DNA of 64,000 bases from Anaerolineaceae bacterium (GTDB lineage Bacteria; Chloroflexota; Anaerolineae; Aggregatilineales; Phototrophicaceae). A program made the position numbers and the translations under genes. Under the pieces are notes generated by a model that was given only the letters and a program-made list of their open reading frames with translations, had not been told where the DNA came from and did not search any database. Each line of letters begins with the position of its first letter. The stretch's first letter is position 1. Below, piece after piece: positions 16,563 through 25,956 of the stretch. Where the stretch lies: positions 1-64,000 of the forward strand of contig JACKCH010000017.1 in the NCBI GenBank assembly GCA_020634115.1, in the 5' to 3' direction.

Positions 16563-19133
16563 CTACCGGCGGGGGATACGCGGTAGAATGGTTGTGACCA
16601 CCTCGTAGTTGATTGTTCCCAGGTCATTCGCGATGTCTTCGGCGGTAATCTGGTTATCCCCTTGCCTGCCCAGCAGCACCACTTCATCCCCAATCGTCAC
16701 GTCAGGAATATGACTGATGTTGATGGCCGTCTTTTCCATGCTGACACGCCCTGCGACCGGGGCAAATTCTCCATGAATCAGCACAGACCGCCAGGTATTC
16801 GGCGCGCGCCGGAGGCCATCAGAATAGCCAACCGGGAGAATCGCAATCGTCTCTTCACCCTGGGTATGGTAGGTTGCACCATAGCCGATGGGGTGGCCGG
16901 GTGGGAACACTTTCACCTGGGCGACAGATGTCTTCCAGGTCATGACAGGCTGAAATGCGGGGGAAAGCGAGACCTGCTCTGAAGGATGCAGGCCGTAGAG
17001 CGCCAGCCCGACGCGCACCATATTAAAGTGATTGCTGCTGGAGGCCAGCGTCCCGGCGGAGTTCGCAGCGTGGATATAGGCGAAATTCAGGCCGGATGCC
17101 CGCAGTGGCTTGAGTACGTCCTTAAAGACCTGTACCTGGTGGGCGGTGTAATCCGCGTCGGTATCCGCCTGCGAAAAGTGGGTGTAGATTCCCTCGATAT
17201 CCAGGTGGGTGAGATTGCTCAGATGGCGGAAGAAGGACACAGCCTGACTCGCCAGCACACCCAAGCGTCCCATCCCGCTGTCTATTTTCACATGCACGCG
17301 CAGCCGGGCACCCAGTTCGCGGGCGATACGATTAAACGTCCGCGCCACTTCCAGGTCGTAGAGCGTGAGGGTAATGTTATGGCGCAGTGCCTGACGGACG
17401 GCATGAACCGGGGTGTAACCCAGCACCAGGATTGGTGCTTTGATTTCGGCTTCGCGCAGTTCCAACGCCTCGCGCATACTGCTCACGGCCAGATATTCCG
17501 CCCCGTTCAGGAGCGCCGTCCGGCTGATGGACAACGCACCGTGTCCGTAAGCGTCGGACTTGACGACGGCCATCAAGGCGACTGAATCCCCAATTGTCTC
17601 TTTGATCGCCCGAACATTCCCCGCCACTGCGTCCAAGTTGATTTCCACCCAACTCGGATAGGTGGGTTGAAAGAGCATGGCAGAATCCCAACCGAAATTC
17701 TGCCGGGGTAGGCGTTCCCGGTCTTCCGGGTGCTGCAAAAAGGCCTGCGCGACCATCTCCATCCGGCTGGAAGCGCCGCCATTGAGCAGGACAATGTCAT
17801 TTGAGGTGAGCTGGTAATTCCGCTGTAAAACGGCAATCGCATCCTGGACGCTGTATGTCATCTCAAGACGTGCGCGGTCTACGCCCTGGTCGAGTGCCGC
17901 CCTTCCAACGAGCGCGGCATTAGTTCCCTCGGTAATCATCACATCTGCGACTTCGGCAGCGCGCTGCCCAACCAGCCGGTGACCGAACTGGGTATAGTCG
18001 CCCAGGTGATCCATATCACCTGTGATAAAGAAGGTGCGCCCTCTTTCACCATCGGCTAGAAGCTCATCTTTGACCGTCTGAAGCCAGTCGAGCGCGGCTA
18101 AGGTGGACTCTGGACTGGCGTTGTAGGTATCGTCAATCAGCAAGCTACCATTGATGCCGGTCAGCGGGTTCATGCGCCCTGGGAGGGGCCGCATGTTGGT
18201 CATTGCTCTGAGCGTAGCGTCCAGGTCAGAGACATCGTAATGCAGGCCAACCGCCAGCGCCGCCAGCAGACTCACCAACTGATGTTTGCCGAGCAGGGGA
18301 GTCCAGCGCCCGACAAAACGTTCATTCCCATAGCGCAGGTCAAATCCGGTTCTTGAGCGTCCTGGGACGATGTTATAGGCCATTAAATCCGCACCAAAGC
18401 GTTCCAGGCCGACGGTTAAGACCCGTGAACGCGCGGCGGTGGTCATCGCCCGCACCCGGTCATCGTCATAATTCAGAACTGCCAGGCCGGTTGGAGAGAG
18501 GTATTCCACCAAGGCTTGCTGTTCACGGGCGATTTCGTCCAGGTCAGCGAAATTGTCGGTGTGCATGTACCCGATATTGGTCACGATACCGACATCCGGC
18601 TGGACGGCCTGGACCAGGTTTGCCATTTCGCCGGGGTGGGAGATGCCGAGTTCCAGCACAATGAACCGGTGTTCGGGGCGGAGCTGTGCCAGTGTTTGCG
18701 GCACGCCCAGCCAGCTATCTATCGAGTCGGTACTTTTGTGAACGGCGTAATGGGTGGAAAGCACCTCAGAAACCACCTCAACGGTTAGCGACTTTCCAGA
18801 AGACCCGGTCACACAGATGACCTGAGTCCCCAGCTTCCCGATCATGTAATGCACCCACGCTAGTAGCGCGACCTGGGTATCTTTGACCAGAATCACTGAA
18901 AGACCATCGGTATCAAACTCTGGTGGGCGGGTACACAACACGCCCAGGACGCCTTTTTCAATAGCTTCCTGGATATACTGGTGGGTATCACCCTGGTCAG
19001 TTTTCAGCGCGACATACAGTTGGGCTTCGTCTGCGAGGCGGGAATCAAAACAGAATTCGGTAAAAATTTGTGCAGCAGGTTCGCCAAAAAGCTGCCCGTT
19101 TGATGCTTCCAAAATATCATATAAGCTAATCAT
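16563..19133 (-). CDS. murF-alr: Bifunctional MurF ligase-alanine racemase
   Basis: An 856-residue fusion for peptidoglycan precursor synthesis. The N-terminal part (about 1-455) is a Mur ligase: nucleotide loop GSSGKS (110-115), ELGISHPGEM, DDTYNASPES and a C-terminal glutamate-ligase domain. This would add D-Ala-D-Ala to UDP-MurNAc-tripeptide. The C-terminal part (about 485-856) is a fold-III alanine racemase with PLP-lysine Lys525 in VVKSDAYGHG and the expected Tyr in PIGYGATY, which makes D-Ala. Fusion of these two activities is known from other phyla (Bacteroidota). The MurF P-loop has GKS where GKT is usual. Confidence 0.9.
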   Translation of the reverse strand: MISLYDILEASNGQLFGEPAAQIFTEFCFDSRLADEAQLYVALKTDQGDTHQYIQEAIEKGVLGVLCTRPPEFDTDGLSVILVKDTQVALLAWVHYMIGKLGTQVICVTGSSGKSLTVEVVSEVLSTHYAVHKSTDSIDSWLGVPQTLAQLRPEHRFIVLELGISHPGEMANLVQAVQPDVGIVTNIGYMHTDNFADLDEIAREQQALVEYLSPTGLAVLNYDDDRVRAMTTAARSRVLTVGLERFGADLMAYNIVPGRSRTGFDLRYGNERFVGRWTPLLGKHQLVSLLAALAVGLHYDVSDLDATLRAMTNMRPLPGRMNPLTGINGSLLIDDTYNASPESTLAALDWLQTVKDELLADGERGRTFFITGDMDHLGDYTQFGHRLVGQRAAEVADVMITEGTNAALVGRAALDQGVDRARLEMTYSVQDAIAVLQRNYQLTSNDIVLLNGGASSRMEMVAQAFLQHPEDRERLPRQNFGWDSAMLFQPTYPSWVEINLDAVAGNVRAIKETIGDSVALMAVVKSDAYGHGALSISRTALLNGAEYLAVSSMREALELREAEIKAPILVLGYTPVHAVRQALRHNITLTLYDLEVARTFNRIARELGARLRVHVKIDSGMGRLGVLASQAVSFFRHLSNLTHLDIEGIYTHFSQADTDADYTAHQVQVFKDVLKPLRASGLNFAYIHAANSAGTLASSSNHFNMVRVGLALYGLHPSEQVSLSPAFQPVMTWKTSVAQVKVFPPGHPIGYGATYHTQGEETIAILPVGYSDGLRRAPNTWRSVLIHGEFAPVAGRVSMEKTAINISHIPDVTIGDEVVLLGRQGDNQITAEDIANDLGTINYEVVTTILPRIPRR

Positions 19134-19196
19134 ACGCTTGAGTTTAACTCTCTCTGCATAAAATCACTATCGAAATGCGGGCTATCCGCGATTATT

Positions 19197-19205
19197 TGAT
19201 ATAAT
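19197..19205 (+). promoter_or_regulatory. Extended -10 promoter for tgt
   Basis: TGATATAAT fits TGnTATAAT, 32 bases before the tgt ATG. No clear -35 hexamer is seen. Confidence 0.5.
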
Positions 19206-19236
19206 TACGCCTATCCTGATCGGAAACAGGTTTATA

Positions 19237-20346
19237 ATGCCATTTTATTTCGAGATCATCAAAACGCAAGGACGGGCGCGTGCTGGGATTTTTCATACCC
19301 CACATGGGCCGATCCCAACGCCGGTTTTCGCGCCAGTCGGCACACAGGCGACAGTCAAAGCTGTTCCTCCCCGTGACCTGATGGAAATGAGTGTATCGCT
19401 GATTCTGGCGAACACCTATCATCTGCACCTGCGCCCCGGTGATGAACTGGTGCGCGAGATGGGCGGCCTGCACTCGTTTATGGCATGGCCCAGACCTATT
19501 CTAACCGATTCCGGCGGGTTTCAAGTATTTAGTCTGGCCGAGATCAACAAAATTGATGATGACGGCGTGACGTTTCGCAGTCATATTGATGGTAGTAAGC
19601 GTCGCCTGACGCCGGAAGATTCGATGTGTATCCAGGAAAATCTGGGCGCGGACATTATCATGGCGTTTGATGAATGCGCGACTCCGACTGATCGGACGGT
19701 GCTGGAAAGGTCGGTGGCACGAACGCACCAATGGGCTGTGCGCTGCCGCGAAGCGCACCCGGATGACAACCAGCAGGCTTTGTTCGGCATCGTGCAGGGT
19801 GGAATATTTGAAGATTTACGGCTGCAATCCGCCGCATTTTTGCAGACCCTCGATTTTCCAGGGTACGCGATTGGCGGGTTGGCGGTGGGGGAAACCAAGG
19901 CCGAAATGTACACCACTCTGGACTATACCGTACCGGCGCTCCCGGAAGACAAGCCGCGTTACCTGATGGGCGTCGGCGAACCGGATGACCTGGTAGAAGG
20001 TATTTACCGGGGTGTGGATATTTTTGACTGTGTGATCCCGACCCGGTTGGCACGGCATGGCTCGGCGATGACCGGGCAAGGGCGGATCAATATGAAGCGC
20101 CTGGCGTTTGCCACCGATCACCAACCGGTTGAGCCGGGTTGTACCTGCTACTGCTGCACCCACTTCTCACGGGCGTATATCCGGCATCTGCTCAAAGCGG
20201 ACGAAATCCTGGGCGCGTACCTGCTCAGTATCCATAACATTCATTTTTTGACCCGGCATGTTCAGGCCATGCGCGACGCGATCATTGCGGGTACGTTTCC
20301 GGCGTATAGGGAGACTTTTCTGAGGCAATACGCTCAGAAAGCGTGA
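19237..20346 (+). CDS. tgt: tRNA-guanine transglycosylase (queuine/preQ1)
   Basis: Exchanges guanine 34 for a 7-deazaguanine base in GUN-anticodon tRNAs. At 369 residues it has full length. Asp91 in ILTDSGGFQVF and nucleophile Asp264 in GVDIFDCVIPTR are present, and zinc is bound by Cys302, Cys304, Cys307 (CTCYCC) and His333. The start MPFYFEIIKTQGRARAGIFH is typical. It is divergent from the murF-alr gene and followed by an exported PstS-like protein. Confidence 0.97.
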   Translation: MPFYFEIIKTQGRARAGIFHTPHGPIPTPVFAPVGTQATVKAVPPRDLMEMSVSLILANTYHLHLRPGDELVREMGGLHSFMAWPRPILTDSGGFQVFSLAEINKIDDDGVTFRSHIDGSKRRLTPEDSMCIQENLGADIIMAFDECATPTDRTVLERSVARTHQWAVRCREAHPDDNQQALFGIVQGGIFEDLRLQSAAFLQTLDFPGYAIGGLAVGETKAEMYTTLDYTVPALPEDKPRYLMGVGEPDDLVEGIYRGVDIFDCVIPTRLARHGSAMTGQGRINMKRLAFATDHQPVEPGCTCYCCTHFSRAYIRHLLKADEILGAYLLSIHNIHFLTRHVQAMRDAIIAGTFPAYRETFLRQYAQKA

Positions 20347-20443
20347 ACCACCGTACCAGAGGATACCTTGTATTGACGCTGCACATCTGTCATTTCCCTC
20401 TAATTACCCTGAGCCAGTGCGTATATTCCGGTGGTCAGCCTAT

Positions 20444-21259
20444 ATGAGACGCACTCTGGCGATTGCGGCTTTTGCGTTGGTCAGTTGCAGCGCCCAGACG
20501 CTGCCAGCGGCGACTCCAATATCCTTTGCCACGCCGCTGCGTTTGTATGCTACGACTGCTACCGTGCCGCTGATGCAGGATTTGATTGTCCATTATACTG
20601 AGGCTGTCCCCAACGCTCTTTTTGAGACAATGACTGGCGATTACGAGGCTATGCTCAAGGCTGTGCTGGCTGATCCTGATGCGTATCTATTGGTGGGGTA
20701 TCTTCCGGGGGAAAGCGATCTGTGGGCGGCGCCTGTCGGCCAGGATGGAATCGCGATTATCACGCACCCGGATACCGGTGTTAGCGGGCTTTCCAGCGAC
20801 CAATTGCGCCGAATCTACCAGGGACAGGTTGCCAGCTGGCATGAACTGGGTGGGAATGATCAAGAATTGGTGGTCATCAGCCGGGAGGATGGCTCTGGTA
20901 CACGCGCCGCATTCGAGCATCTCGTGATGGGCGAACGGATCACCACACTTTCGGCCCAGGTCGCACCTTCCAGTGCGGCAGTGGTCACCAGTGTAGCGCA
21001 GCAACCGGGGAGCATCGGGTATATCTCGATGAGCTATGTGGATGATACGGTGCGCGTCCTGCGGGTAGATGACAGCGAACTAACAGCGGATACGGTGCTA
21101 GATAATACTTATCCGCTGCGTTCAACGTTGTATATGGTTGGGGCTGCCGAGCCACAGGACGAGGCTTACCGGCATTTCATCGCCTGGATACAGAGTATTG
21201 AAGGGCAGGCGGTGGTTGGTGAGCATTATGCGCCGCTGCTGCGGTTGGGCAATGATTAA
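20444..21259 (+). CDS. PstS-like substrate-binding lipoprotein
   Basis: A 271-residue lipoprotein with lipobox ALVSC and a periplasmic-binding-protein type 2 fold of the PstS kind. Motifs include LSSDQLRRIYQGQVASWHEL and the oxyanion-binding turn SREDGSGTRAAFEHLV, followed by PGSIGYISMSYV, all characteristic of phosphate-binding PstS-like proteins. No pstCAB genes are adjacent, so the ligand and transporter are uncertain. The ATG at 20444 is preferred because it places the signal peptide at the N-terminus. Its stop overlaps the end of the opposite-strand gene by four bases. Confidence 0.82.
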   Translation: MRRTLAIAAFALVSCSAQTLPAATPISFATPLRLYATTATVPLMQDLIVHYTEAVPNALFETMTGDYEAMLKAVLADPDAYLLVGYLPGESDLWAAPVGQDGIAIITHPDTGVSGLSSDQLRRIYQGQVASWHELGGNDQELVVISREDGSGTRAAFEHLVMGERITTLSAQVAPSSAAVVTSVAQQPGSIGYISMSYVDDTVRVLRVDDSELTADTVLDNTYPLRSTLYMVGAAEPQDEAYRHFIAWIQSIEGQAVVGEHYAPLLRLGND

Positions 21260-21633
21260 CCCAGGAAGGTCAGGAGCATCGCGTAGAGAAGGCCAAGTAC
21301 CAGCAGCCACATGCTGACCAGCGACAGGTCCCGGTAAAAACGCAGGCGGGCGCGGCGTTTTTGCATGAGCAGCTCCGGCCCGCGAATCCGGTAGAGCGCC
21401 CCAGCAGCTTCCATGTTGGCCGGGTTGACTCGCAGGACGTTATCCAGGCAGATCGAAGCCTGGTCAAGCGAGTCAACCGCAACGCTCATCCATAACCAGG
21501 CATCCTCAAAATCGCTGTCTTCGCGGATCAACTGGCGCAGCATGGGAAAGGCTTCTGCCCGCCGGTCTGCTTTCACCAACTCAATGGCGTCCAGCAGGCG
21601 GTCAATCCGCTCGGCACGGTTATCATCATCCAC
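21256..21633 (-). CDS. TPR-like protein with C-terminal membrane anchor
   Basis: A 125-residue protein: an N-terminal helical, TPR-like region (about 5-80; AFPMLRQLIREDSDFEDAWL, then ASICLDNVLRVNPANMEA), a basic stretch MQKRRARLRFYRD and one C-terminal helix (about 103-123). This is a small tail-anchored helper. It begins with GTG two bases after the LmbE stop, so the two are co-translated. Its specific role is unknown. Confidence 0.7.
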   Translation of the reverse strand: MDDDNRAERIDRLLDAIELVKADRRAEAFPMLRQLIREDSDFEDAWLWMSVAVDSLDQASICLDNVLRVNPANMEAAGALYRIRGPELLMQKRRARLRFYRDLSLVSMWLLVLGLLYAMLLTFLG

Positions 21634-21635
21634 GA

Positions 21636-22490
21636 TTAGTCCACCTGGACATTCTGGAACAGATCATCTTCGTCTATCTTATTATAGCGAGGCTCGGGGT
21701 ATACGCGGGTAAAACTTTGTGCCCCGGAAAGCCGCCGCCTTATCCACAGAGGCATCTGGTTAGTTCCGCCGCCAAGCTGACTGGCATGACAAGCGTTGGC
21801 CTCCTGCCAGGCGTCGTAATAGTCGCGGATATTGACGCGGGTATGGGCTGGTTCGATGTGATCCAGAATTTCGATAAGGTCTATGTCTTTGTTCTTGCCC
21901 AACTGCCGGGGGTCTTCGCCGCGCAGTCGCAATAACCACAGCCCCAAGCGCATCATCAGGGTCGGAATGCGGGTGTAGTAGAGTTTCTGGGGTTGGTAGG
22001 GCTGCTGCCCAGCCGTTTCGTAGGTTAGGTCGCCTGCCAGTTTGAAGGCGTCTACTGTCGCCCGCTGGATGGCGATATGGTCGGGGTGTCCGTAGCCGCC
22101 GTAGCGGTTGAAGGTGAGGACGATCTGGGGCTTGATATCGCGAATCACTTCCACCACACGCCGCGTGACGGCTGCTTGCGGTGCCTGCCACAGGCAGTCT
22201 GGGTGCCGGCTGGTTTCCGATCCCATCATGCCACTGTCCCGGTAGCCAAATGTGACGACCTCTTTGAATCCCAGTTTGGCGCTGGCACACGCCAGTTCCG
22301 CTAACCGCAGCTCGCTCACCGACTTATAGCCATTGAGCATATCCGGCGTGACCGTGCCGACATCGCCATTCGTGGCACAGATCAGCGAGACTTCCGCGCC
22401 GGTAGCCACATACCGGGCAATGACGCCGCCGGAGCCAAAACTCTCATCGTCAGGGTGTGCTAAAGATAACAATAAACGCCGCGATGTCAC
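21636..22490 (-). CDS. LmbE/PIG-L family deacetylase
   Basis: Zinc-dependent N-acetylglucosaminyl deacetylase family, 284 residues. The metal and catalytic motif AHPDDE is at 11-16, and the second motif HPDH is at 135-138. Members deacetylate GlcNAc conjugates in thiol (BshB, MshB) or glycan pathways; the substrate cannot be read from sequence, and no thiol-biosynthesis partners are nearby. The start is GTG, supported by GAGGGAG upstream. It forms an operon with the TPR-like gene. Confidence 0.87.
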   Translation of the reverse strand: MTSRRLLLSLAHPDDESFGSGGVIARYVATGAEVSLICATNGDVGTVTPDMLNGYKSVSELRLAELACASAKLGFKEVVTFGYRDSGMMGSETSRHPDCLWQAPQAAVTRRVVEVIRDIKPQIVLTFNRYGGYGHPDHIAIQRATVDAFKLAGDLTYETAGQQPYQPQKLYYTRIPTLMMRLGLWLLRLRGEDPRQLGKNKDIDLIEILDHIEPAHTRVNIRDYYDAWQEANACHASQLGGGTNQMPLWIRRRLSGAQSFTRVYPEPRYNKIDEDDLFQNVQVD

Positions 22491-22516
22491 GATATTTCTC
22501 CCTCATCTGTCGTCTG

Positions 22517-22556
22517 TTCACAGTGGGCAGTTATCAGCGGTCGGCGATCAGCCTCA
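22517..22556. repeat. Heptad tandem repeat, locus 2
   Basis: Units CAGTGGG, CAGTTAT, CAGCGGT, CGGCGAT, CAGCCTC with consensus CAGNNNN, upstream of the DUF3048 gene. A long in-frame ORF extension through it is judged non-coding. Confidence 0.65.
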
Positions 22557-22684
22557 ATCCACCGATTACCCTACGCATCTTACCGCAAATCTTCTCGACT
22601 GTGAATAACCCTGGGCAAGGTGTTGGTCTATACCGTATACTTTCTCCCCTGTGCAAATTGCCGGAACAAGTCCGAGGTTTACTA

Positions 22685-24046
22685 ATGCGCCGTTTTTCTC
22701 TGATTTTCCCGCTCATCATCGCGTTGGTTGTGGTGATGGCTCTGATGCCGGGGGCGGTGTCCGGGCAGGGTGATGCATTCCAGACCAATACGCCCCCACC
22801 GGTAGAGGTGAATTTTGCCACCAATACCCCGTCTGGGCCGACCAATACGCCCACGCCGACCCTGACTCCTTCAGTGACGCCCAGCGCGACCCCAACCTAT
22901 ACCGATACCCCCTCGCCGACCTTTACGCCAACTGCAACTTTCACGCTAACGGATACGCCCACACCGACTCCAACACCGATTGGGCCGTTTTCGTACCCGG
23001 AGGGGATTAATCCCCTGACCGGTCTGATGTATCCGAACGAAGAAGCGATGGCGCGACGCAATCTGATTGTGAAAATTTCCAATTATCCGCCCCTCGTGCG
23101 CCCGCAGAGTGGCGTCAACCAGGCGGATGTGGTTTACGAGTTCGAGGCGGAAGGCGGCGTCACTCGTTTTGCGGCTATTTTCCGCAGCAACGCGCCCGAT
23201 CATGTTGGTTCGGTGCGCAGCGCCCGTCTGTCGGATACTGAGTTGATCGTGATGTATAACGCCCTGCTGGCCTATTCCGGCACGAGCGAACCGATTCAAC
23301 GCATTATCCTGGCCGCCGATTGGGTCTACCAGACGTTTTCCCCGTTGAAGGGGGATGGCTGTGAGGATGCCGGGTTCTGCCGCTTCCCTCGTGAGGGGCT
23401 GGCGTTGGAACATACGCTGTTCCTGAATACCCAAACGTTGTGGGATTTAGCCACACGCCGGAATGTGAACACCGGCTATAAGGCGCGGGGCTTTGCCTTC
23501 AACGAGACGCCGGACTCCGGTGGGCTACCTGCCAATGACATTTTCATTGACTGGTACGGGCAGACCGATGCCCGCTGGCAGTTTGATGCAACTACCGGTC
23601 GCTATCTGCGGTATACCGATGGGGTGGCGCATTTCGACGTGCTGGATAACCAGCAACTCTGGGCGGATAATATCGTGATTATTGAAGTACCGCATAACGA
23701 ACGTCCTGACTTGTTCCCGCCCGGCTCGAATTATCAATCGCTGGAAATCGCGCTGTGGGATCAGGGACGCGCCTATCTCATTCGTGACGGGCAGGTCTAC
23801 CAGGGTTACTGGCGGCGACGTGACCGTGAACCCGGTAGTGCCTTGCAAGTGATTTACGGGGACAATACGCCGATGATGATGAAACCAGGGCGTACCTGGG
23901 TAGAAGTCGTGCGCGGTTTTGGCGATGTTGCCATCAGTGAGAATCAGCAGGATATGGTTGCGACCGGAACGGCGATTGCTCTGAGCGCCACGCCGACGCT
24001 GACGATCACGCCCGGCCCCAGCCCAACAGAAAATCCGAATTCGTAG
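22685..24046 (+). CDS. Exported DUF3048 domain protein
   Basis: A 453-residue secreted protein. A signal peptide (about 1-28) is followed by a Thr/Pro-rich linker (about 35-98) of NTP and TPT units, and then a DUF3048 domain (YerB-like) recognised by GINPLTGL, RPQSGVNQADVVYEFEAEGG, VTRFAAIF and GSVRSARLSD. The family is exported or wall-associated, with no established activity. The ATG at 22685 starts the signal peptide; the in-frame extension back to 22457 runs through a repeat and is rejected. A short Thr/Pro tail ends the protein. Confidence 0.85.
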   Translation: MRRFSLIFPLIIALVVVMALMPGAVSGQGDAFQTNTPPPVEVNFATNTPSGPTNTPTPTLTPSVTPSATPTYTDTPSPTFTPTATFTLTDTPTPTPTPIGPFSYPEGINPLTGLMYPNEEAMARRNLIVKISNYPPLVRPQSGVNQADVVYEFEAEGGVTRFAAIFRSNAPDHVGSVRSARLSDTELIVMYNALLAYSGTSEPIQRIILAADWVYQTFSPLKGDGCEDAGFCRFPREGLALEHTLFLNTQTLWDLATRRNVNTGYKARGFAFNETPDSGGLPANDIFIDWYGQTDARWQFDATTGRYLRYTDGVAHFDVLDNQQLWADNIVIIEVPHNERPDLFPPGSNYQSLEIALWDQGRAYLIRDGQVYQGYWRRRDREPGSALQVIYGDNTPMMMKPGRTWVEVVRGFGDVAISENQQDMVATGTAIALSATPTLTITPGPSPTENPNS

Positions 24047-24083
24047 TGGCTGGTTGTTGGCTACTGGCCTCTAGCTGCTAGCC
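24047..24083. repeat. Heptad tandem repeat, locus 3
   Basis: Units TTGTTGG, CTACTGG, CCTCTAG, CTGCTAG directly after the DUF3048 stop. It closely resembles locus 1, which also begins right after a stop codon. Confidence 0.6.
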
Positions 24084-24115
24084 TTTGGTACACAAACAAG
24101 ATTAATTTGCAGGGC

Positions 24116-24163
24116 GTAGGGGCAGTCTAGCGTGGCCGCCCTTGGAGCGCACACTGGCGTTCC
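24116..24163. repeat. Composite two-hairpin intergenic element, second copy
   Basis: GTAGGGGC starts the element and GGAGCGC-acactg-GCGTTCC ends it. It is an inverted, diverged copy of 16483-16531. Confidence 0.6.
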
Positions 24164-24190
24164 GCTGCGGACAACAGACAACGGAAAAAC

Positions 24191-24222
24191 AAAAGGCGGG
24201 GGTCGCCCTCCGCCTTTTTTGT
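24191..24222. terminator. Bidirectional terminator between DUF3048 gene and groEL
   Basis: AAAAGGCGG pairs with CCGCCTTTT around a G/C-rich centre, with A and T runs on both sides, between convergent genes. Confidence 0.8.
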
Positions 24223-24245
24223 TTGGTATGCAAACCGTCTTCGGT

Positions 24246-25886
24246 TTAGTACATGCCGCCCATGTCCGGTGCGCCACCGGGCATCGGTTTGTCGTCTTCC
24301 GGTACGTCGGTGACGAGCGCTTCAGTGGTCAGGATCATAGCGGCGATTGAAGCCGCATTTTCCACCGCGCCGCGCGTCACTTTGGCGGGGTCAGGTATAC
24401 CGGCTTCAATCATATCGCCATATTGGTTGGTCATGACGTTGTAGCCGATACGTGGGTTCTTCCGGCTCTTCTGCATCCGGCGCACTTCCTGGATAATCAC
24501 CGCGCCGTCCATCCCGGCATTGGCTGAAATCTTCCGCATGGGGACTTCCAGTGCCTTGCGCATAATCTGGACGCCGGTATTTTCATCGTCGTTGTTCAGC
24601 TTGACATTGTCCAGGGAAGCAACGGCGTTAATCAGCGCCACACCGCCGCCGGGGACAATCCCTTCTTCAACTGCCGCACGGGTGGCGCTCAGGGCGTCTT
24701 CCACGCGATGTTTCTTTTCTTTCAGTTCGGTTTCGGTCGCGGCGCCAACGCGGATCACGGCCACACCACCAGAGAGCTTCGCCAGCCGTTCCTGGAGTTT
24801 TTCGCGGTCATAGTCGCTGGTGCTGACTTCGATTTCGCGGCGGATTTCATCAATCCGACCCTTGATCGCGCTTTCGTCACCTTCGCCGTCAATGACGGTG
24901 GTGTCTTCTTTGGTGCTGACGACTTTGTGGGCGCGGCCCAGGTCATCCAGCACGACGCTTTCCAGTTTGCGGCCTGTTTCTTCGCTGATAACCTCACCAC
25001 CGGTCAGGATGGCGATGTCGCGCAGCATGGCCTTGCGGCGGTCACCGAAGCCAGGAGCTTTGACGGCCAGCACGTTCAGCATCCCGCGCAGCTTGTTCAG
25101 CACCAGGGTCGCCAGGGCTTCGCCGTCAATGTCTTCGGCGATAATGACCAGATCACGTTTTCCAATCTGGAGCAGTTTTTCCAGCACTGGCACGATGTCC
25201 TGGGCGGCGCTGATTTTCTTGTCATAGATCAGGATGTAGGGGTCTTCAATTGAGGCCTGCATCGCGTCGGTATTGGTGATGAAGTAGGCGCTGATGTAGC
25301 CACGATCAAACTGCATGCCTTCGACGTATTCTGTCTCGAATTCCAGACCGCGACTTTCTTCAACCGTCACCACGCCGTCACGACCAACTTTGTCCATTAC
25401 TTCCGCAATCAGGTTGCCGATTTCGGTGTCCTGGGCGGAAACGCTGGCGACGTTGGCGATTTCTTCTTTGGTTTCAACCGGTTGGGCCTGGCTGAGGATG
25501 CTGGCGGTCACGGCGTCAGTGGCCGCTTCGATACCGCGCTTGAGCAGCATCGGGTTGGCGCCAGCAGCGACGTTCTTCAGACCTTCGTTGACGATGGCCT
25601 GTGCCAGAACGGTGGCGGTGGTGGTGCCGTCGCCCGCGATGTCGTTGGTCTTGGTGGCGGCTTCTTTCAGAAGCTGGGCGCCCATATTTTCATATGGGTC
25701 TTCCAGTTCAATTTCCTTGGCAACCGTCACGCCGTCGTGGGTGATGGTCGGGGCGCCGAATTTCTTGTCGAGCGCAACGTTACGACCCTTCGGGCCGAGG
25801 GTGGTGCTAACCGCGTCGGCCAGCTTGTCTACGCCGATCTTCAGGCTGCGGCGGGCAGCTTCATTGAATACGAGTTGTTTAGCCAT
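24246..25886 (-). CDS. groEL: Chaperonin GroEL
   Basis: Cytoplasmic 60-kDa chaperonin subunit, 546 residues. It has the family blocks TLGPKGRNVALDKKFGAPTI, AGDGTTTATVL (ATP site) and EEGIVPGGGVAL. The C-terminal tail is short (GGAPDMGGMY) compared with the long Gly-Gly-Met repeat of E. coli. It is transcribed with groES from the CIRCE-controlled promoter upstream, 70 bases separating the two genes. Confidence 0.99.
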   Translation of the reverse strand: MAKQLVFNEAARRSLKIGVDKLADAVSTTLGPKGRNVALDKKFGAPTITHDGVTVAKEIELEDPYENMGAQLLKEAATKTNDIAGDGTTTATVLAQAIVNEGLKNVAAGANPMLLKRGIEAATDAVTASILSQAQPVETKEEIANVASVSAQDTEIGNLIAEVMDKVGRDGVVTVEESRGLEFETEYVEGMQFDRGYISAYFITNTDAMQASIEDPYILIYDKKISAAQDIVPVLEKLLQIGKRDLVIIAEDIDGEALATLVLNKLRGMLNVLAVKAPGFGDRRKAMLRDIAILTGGEVISEETGRKLESVVLDDLGRAHKVVSTKEDTTVIDGEGDESAIKGRIDEIRREIEVSTSDYDREKLQERLAKLSGGVAVIRVGAATETELKEKKHRVEDALSATRAAVEEGIVPGGGVALINAVASLDNVKLNNDDENTGVQIMRKALEVPMRKISANAGMDGAVIIQEVRRMQKSRKNPRIGYNVMTNQYGDMIEAGIPDPAKVTRGAVENAASIAAMILTTEALVTDVPEDDKPMPGGAPDMGGMY

Positions 25887-25956
25887 GGGCTTTTGCCTCC
25901 AAACAGGTGTGTATGCCGTCTAGTGTGCGTAAAAAAATCCTGCCGTCTGCCGGTTA

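Noticed and set aside
22457..22684. In-frame N-terminal extension of the DUF3048 gene
   Set aside because: It runs through a heptad repeat and overlaps the start of the LmbE gene; the signal peptide starts at 22685.
24708..25253. Plus-strand ORFs over groEL
   Set aside because: Antisense to groEL; composition mirrors the groEL codons.
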